Shown here piece by piece: positions 60,860-64,000 of a stretch of 64,000 bases of DNA. The stretch lies in NCBI GenBank assembly GCA_002238505.1, contig MPMM01000018.1:1-64000 (forward strand), given 5' to 3'. This DNA is from SAR202 cluster bacterium bin22. Lineage in GTDB: Bacteria > Chloroflexota > Dehalococcoidia > Lucifugimonadales > UBA3495. The number at the start of each line of letters is the position of its first letter. Position 1 is the stretch's first letter. Under the pieces are notes generated by a model. That model searched no databases and was not told the origin of the DNA. It saw only the letters and a list, made by a program, of their open reading frames with translations. Made by a program: the position numbers and the translations under genes.

Positions 60860-63800
60860 ATGAACAACATTAGTCCAGCCAAACTGAACGAGTTTAACCA
60901 TGCTGAGGCACCAGCCAGCCAACTGCTGGAACAGTTGGGCTGGACATACGTGCCCCGGGAAGCCTTGGCGACCGAACGAGCAGGTGAGAGAGATGTCTTG
61001 CTCAAGGGCCGTCTGCGAGTTGCCCTCCTGCGACTCAATGAGTGGATGACTGAGGAATCACAGGCTGACCGGGCTATCTTCGAGTTGGAGAACATCAACG
61101 CCACTGGTATGGCCCGCAACCAGGCCGTCCACGAGTACCTGACTTACGGAATGCCCCTGACGGTCGACGGCCCCCGGGGCAGAACCAGCTACACTGTCCG
61201 GTTCTTCGACTTTGATCATCCCGACTCCGGCCTCAACGAGTTCCTGGTAACCACCCAGTTCCGGGTCCGCCGCGGCAACGAACGAGACGGGCCGGAGGAC
61301 GATGACCGGTTGGTTATTCCTGACCTGGTCCTTTTCGTGAACGGCATCCCACTGGTGGTGATGGAGGCAAAGTCTCCCTCCCTGATGGAAGTCTGGAAAA
61401 CCAGGGCAGTGCGTCAGCTGCGCCGGTATCAGGAGGCAGGCCCTGAGTGGCAGGGCCGTGGCGCCCCTGAGCTTTTTCACTACAACCTGCTGTGTGTGGC
61501 CCACTGCGGGGCCGATGCGGCTTACGCGACCATGGGAGCGCCGGAAAACGCCTACTTCCAGTGGAAATGGTTGGGTCCATATTCCGAGGAGGAAGTCCGC
61601 CAACGGTATGGCGTTGAACCACAAGATCAAGGTCAAGCCCAGCTCATAGTCGGGCTGCTTTCCCCACCGGTCCTGCTGGATATCCTGCGAGACTACGTGG
61701 TTTATGAGCAGGAGCATGGCCGTATTATAAAAAAGGTCCCTCGCTACCAGCAGTACCGAGCGGTCAAAGCGGCAGTGTCCCGCATTATCGCCGGGGCCAG
61801 GCCTGCTGAAAGAGGGGGCGTGATCTGGCACACCCAGGGATCTGGAAAGTCTCTGACCATGCTGTGGCTTGCGACAAAAGTACGTCGCAGTCCTCAGTTG
61901 GCCAGTTCCACCATTGTGACGGTGACCGACAGGACCCAGCTCGACGACCAGATCGCAAACACTTTCAAACGTTGCGGGTTTCCTGCACCAGAGCAGATCG
62001 ACCGGTCAAGGCCGGAACCCGAGCAGCGACGCCAACAACGGCGGGCACGGAGTCCAAACCAGACCGAACCCCTCGATCTGCAGACGCTCCTTCAACGCGG
62101 AGGAGCGCGTACCCTCATGACCACCATTCAGAAGTTTCAGGAGGTTTTGGAAACGCCCAGCGGTTCGCTCGGCCAGCTCAATGCCTCTGAAAACATCATC
62201 ATCATGGTGGACGAGGCGCACAGAACTCAGTACGGGTTGCTGGGCACCAGGATGGCGGAGGCACTCCCAAACGCGGTGCTGGTGGGGTTCACAGGCACAC
62301 CTATCGACAAGGGCTTTAGCCGGAGTACAATGCGCCACTTTGGGCCCCTTATCGATTCCTACACCATTCCTCAATCAGTGGACGATGGCGCCACAGTGCG
62401 CATCATGTACGAAGCTCGACTCCCCGACCTGGCCATTCAGGGTCCTGGAACCCTGGACGCGCTGTTCGATGCCACCTTCTCAGACCTCAGCGAAGATGAG
62501 CGAGCACTGATAAGGCGCCGGTATGCCAACAAGGAAACTGTCGCGGAAGCTGAACACCGCATCCATAAGATCTCTTTAGACATCGCCGACCACTTCAAGA
62601 AAGCGGTCATGCCCAATGGCTTCAAGGCACAGGTAGTGGCGCCCAGCAGGGCCACTGCTCTTAGATACTCCCAGAAACTGAACGAACTGGACATACAAGC
62701 CTACCCCATCATCACCACTTCACCCAGCGATACCAAGGAATTTGACGTTGCCAAGGGAGTTAACCACGACCAGAAAATCAACGACTTCGTGAATCCCCAG
62801 GGCGATACTAAAATCCTGGTCGTCGTGGACATGCTGCTCACCGGCTTCGACGCCCCCGTTGAACAGGTCCTCTATTTGGACCGTTCCCTGCGTGAGCACG
62901 GGCTGCTCCAGGCGGTAGCCAGGGTAAACCGGCGCTTCTTCCACGAATTCGCCGGAGTTTTGACAGAGAAGAACTATGGCCTGATTGTCGACTACCACGG
63001 GGTCTCTCAGAACCTGCAGGAGGCCTTGGATTCCTTCGACTGGCCGGATGTTCAGGAGACCCTGACCCCGATTGAAGCCGACCCAACCGCAGTGCTAGAA
63101 GCTGTGGCAACCCGCGCGGAATCGCATTTCAAGAGTCGTGACCTCGATAAAACCTGGGACTGTGTTGCCATTTTTGCCGCCGACGCAAATACCGAAGGAA
63201 ACTTCAAAACGGACCTTTTCGAGAAGTTCAACGCCGATTACCGAAAGTTTTCTGAACAGATGGACCGGAGTTTGCCTGATCCCAAAGCCCTGCCCTATGT
63301 GGACAGGCTGGCCCGGCTCACCGAGATCCGGGCTTACAGCAGAGCCCTGTATCTCCAGGAAAATGCCAATCTGGACTGGACCGACATCGAGGCCAAGGTC
63401 AAGAAACTGATAGACGAACAGATTGACGCCTCCGTGCGGAAATTGATGGCGCCGGTCTCGGTGCTGGCTGATGATTTCACTGAGAAGCTGGCCTCGCTAC
63501 CTCATGACGAAGCACGGGCCTCCCTAATGGAGCATGGGCTTCGATCCTACATAAACACCCGACTCGCCGATAACCCCGCCTTCTTCGAGAAGTTGTCGGA
63601 GCAGCTGGAACGCATTATCCAGGCCCTGCGCAATCACCTGATCGACTCTGCCGAGGCAGCCAGACAGATGTCTCAGGTAAAGAACACTCTGGAAGCTGAA
63701 GTTGACATTGCGGCCGAGCTTGGACTTTCCCAGGAGTCCTTTGCCATATACGAACTGATTCAGTCTGCTGCTTCCGTCACAGCGGGTAACGATGCTTACC

Positions 63801-64000
63801 AGGAAACAATTGTTTACCCCGCATTGAAGAGCGTGGCCGACACCCTGGAGCAAACCGTCAACCAGCACAGGGTCGTCGTTGACTGGCAGTCCAATCCAGA
63901 CGTACAGAGACTGATTCGACGGGATATAAAACGTGCACTCCGTCCCTTGCAAAAGTACAGCGAGGATCGCCTGGACGACCTGGCCAACCAGATCGTCGCA
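60860..64000 (+). CDS. hsdR: Type I restriction enzyme HsdR, runs off the window
   Basis: Not in the ORF track because it has no stop before the window ends. From the ATG at 60860 (MNNISPAKLNEFNHAEAPAS) the frame is open for at least 1047 codons. Nuclease motif IPDLVLFVNGIPLVVMEAKS (D-ExK) near 152-173; helicase motifs VIWHTQGSGKSLTMLWLATK near 321, IIIMVDEAHRTQYG near 450, VLVGFTGTPID and LLQAVARVNRRFFHEF. It translocates DNA and cuts unmethylated DNA. Start chosen because the earlier ATG at 60853 meets a stop after six codons. Typical full length suggests little is missing. Confidence 0.92.
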   Translation, partial: MNNISPAKLNEFNHAEAPASQLLEQLGWTYVPREALATERAGERDVLLKGRLRVALLRLNEWMTEESQADRAIFELENINATGMARNQAVHEYLTYGMPLTVDGPRGRTSYTVRFFDFDHPDSGLNEFLVTTQFRVRRGNERDGPEDDDRLVIPDLVLFVNGIPLVVMEAKSPSLMEVWKTRAVRQLRRYQEAGPEWQGRGAPELFHYNLLCVAHCGADAAYATMGAPENAYFQWKWLGPYSEEEVRQRYGVEPQDQGQAQLIVGLLSPPVLLDILRDYVVYEQEHGRIIKKVPRYQQYRAVKAAVSRIIAGARPAERGGVIWHTQGSGKSLTMLWLATKVRRSPQLASSTIVTVTDRTQLDDQIANTFKRCGFPAPEQIDRSRPEPEQRRQQRRARSPNQTEPLDLQTLLQRGGARTLMTTIQKFQEVLETPSGSLGQLNASENIIIMVDEAHRTQYGLLGTRMAEALPNAVLVGFTGTPIDKGFSRSTMRHFGPLIDSYTIPQSVDDGATVRIMYEARLPDLAIQGPGTLDALFDATFSDLSEDERALIRRRYANKETVAEAEHRIHKISLDIADHFKKAVMPNGFKAQVVAPSRATALRYSQKLNELDIQAYPIITTSPSDTKEFDVAKGVNHDQKINDFVNPQGDTKILVVVDMLLTGFDAPVEQVLYLDRSLREHGLLQAVARVNRRFFHEFAGVLTEKNYGLIVDYHGVSQNLQEALDSFDWPDVQETLTPIEADPTAVLEAVATRAESHFKSRDLDKTWDCVAIFAADANTEGNFKTDLFEKFNADYRKFSEQMDRSLPDPKALPYVDRLARLTEIRAYSRALYLQENANLDWTDIEAKVKKLIDEQIDASVRKLMAPVSVLADDFTEKLASLPHDEARASLMEHGLRSYINTRLADNPAFFEKLSEQLERIIQALRNHLIDSAEAARQMSQVKNTLEAEVDIAAELGLSQESFAIYELIQSAASVTAGNDAYQETIVYPALKSVADTLEQTVNQHRVVVDWQSNPDVQRLIRRDIKRALRPLQKYSEDRLDDLANQIVA

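Noticed and set aside
61058-61831. 257-residue minus-strand frame opposite hsdR
   Set aside because: Shadow of the long open hsdR frame, which carries all expected motifs.
1-64000. tRNA or rRNA genes as integration sites
   Set aside because: No cloverleaf with a GTTCGAATC-type T arm or rRNA signature was noticed on either strand; a dedicated tRNA scan would be needed to be certain.

Overview
The window reads as a large accessory or defence island from a GC-rich bacterium. No rRNA, tRNA or universally conserved housekeeping gene was seen, so the host cannot be fixed. Paired DUF433/DUF5615 modules, DUF4160/DUF2442 modules, Uma2 proteins, a type ISP restriction enzyme and phage-type integrases together suggest an environmental lineage such as Chloroflexota; this is inference only. 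The DNA looks mosaic: about 18.9-31.6 kb is visibly more AT-rich than its flanks, and many genes are broken.

Layout. 0-14 kb is plasmid- or ICE-like maintenance DNA. It holds a winged-helix/DnaA-N-like protein, small zinc-ribbon proteins, an inverted DUF433-DUF5615 module, a helicase IV-like SF1 helicase with zinc fingers, a small aspartic protease, and a replication protein whose gene carries seven 19-bp partly palindromic repeats beside an AT-rich stretch. A ParA/small-partner operon with repeated AT-rich sites follows, then a decayed Tn3-family transposon with a 38-bp terminal repeat. 14-19 kb holds a DUF4160/HTH module and a broken type ISP restriction-modification gene. 18.9-24.2 kb holds a SIR2-like/STAND-type NTPase with an uncharacterised partner, and a small HEPN pair. 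25.2-31.5 kb holds QueC, a UvrD-like helicase, a Cas4/RecB-like nuclease and a convergent DpdA-like transglycosylase, probably a variant 7-deazaguanine DNA-modification system. 31.8-36.5 kb is a type III RM system with a PIN toxin-antitoxin pair. 36.7-38.6 kb is an IS1182-like element that has truncated a large methylase gene. 39.7-45.7 kb holds small pairs, a Uma2 protein, a ParE-like/helicase fusion and an unrecognised two-gene operon. 46-49.2 kb is a membrane protein with a response-regulator fragment cut by a broken IS. 49.2-53 kb carries two divergent tyrosine recombinases around a second copy of the ~800-bp DUF433-DUF5615 segment. 52.9-55.8 kb is a two-gene CBASS (CD-NTase plus patatin phospholipase). 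55.9-64 kb is a type I RM operon with an embedded DUF4160/DUF2442 pair and a TIR-like gene; hsdR runs off the end.

How it works together. At least six separate anti-invader systems sit between maintenance genes and integrases, and repeated inverted segments and IS elements mark past rearrangement. The best candidates for undescribed biology are the queC-uvrD-nuclease-dpdA cluster, the SIR2/STAND operon, and the TIR effector placed inside a type I RM operon whose specificity gene has lost its second recognition domain.
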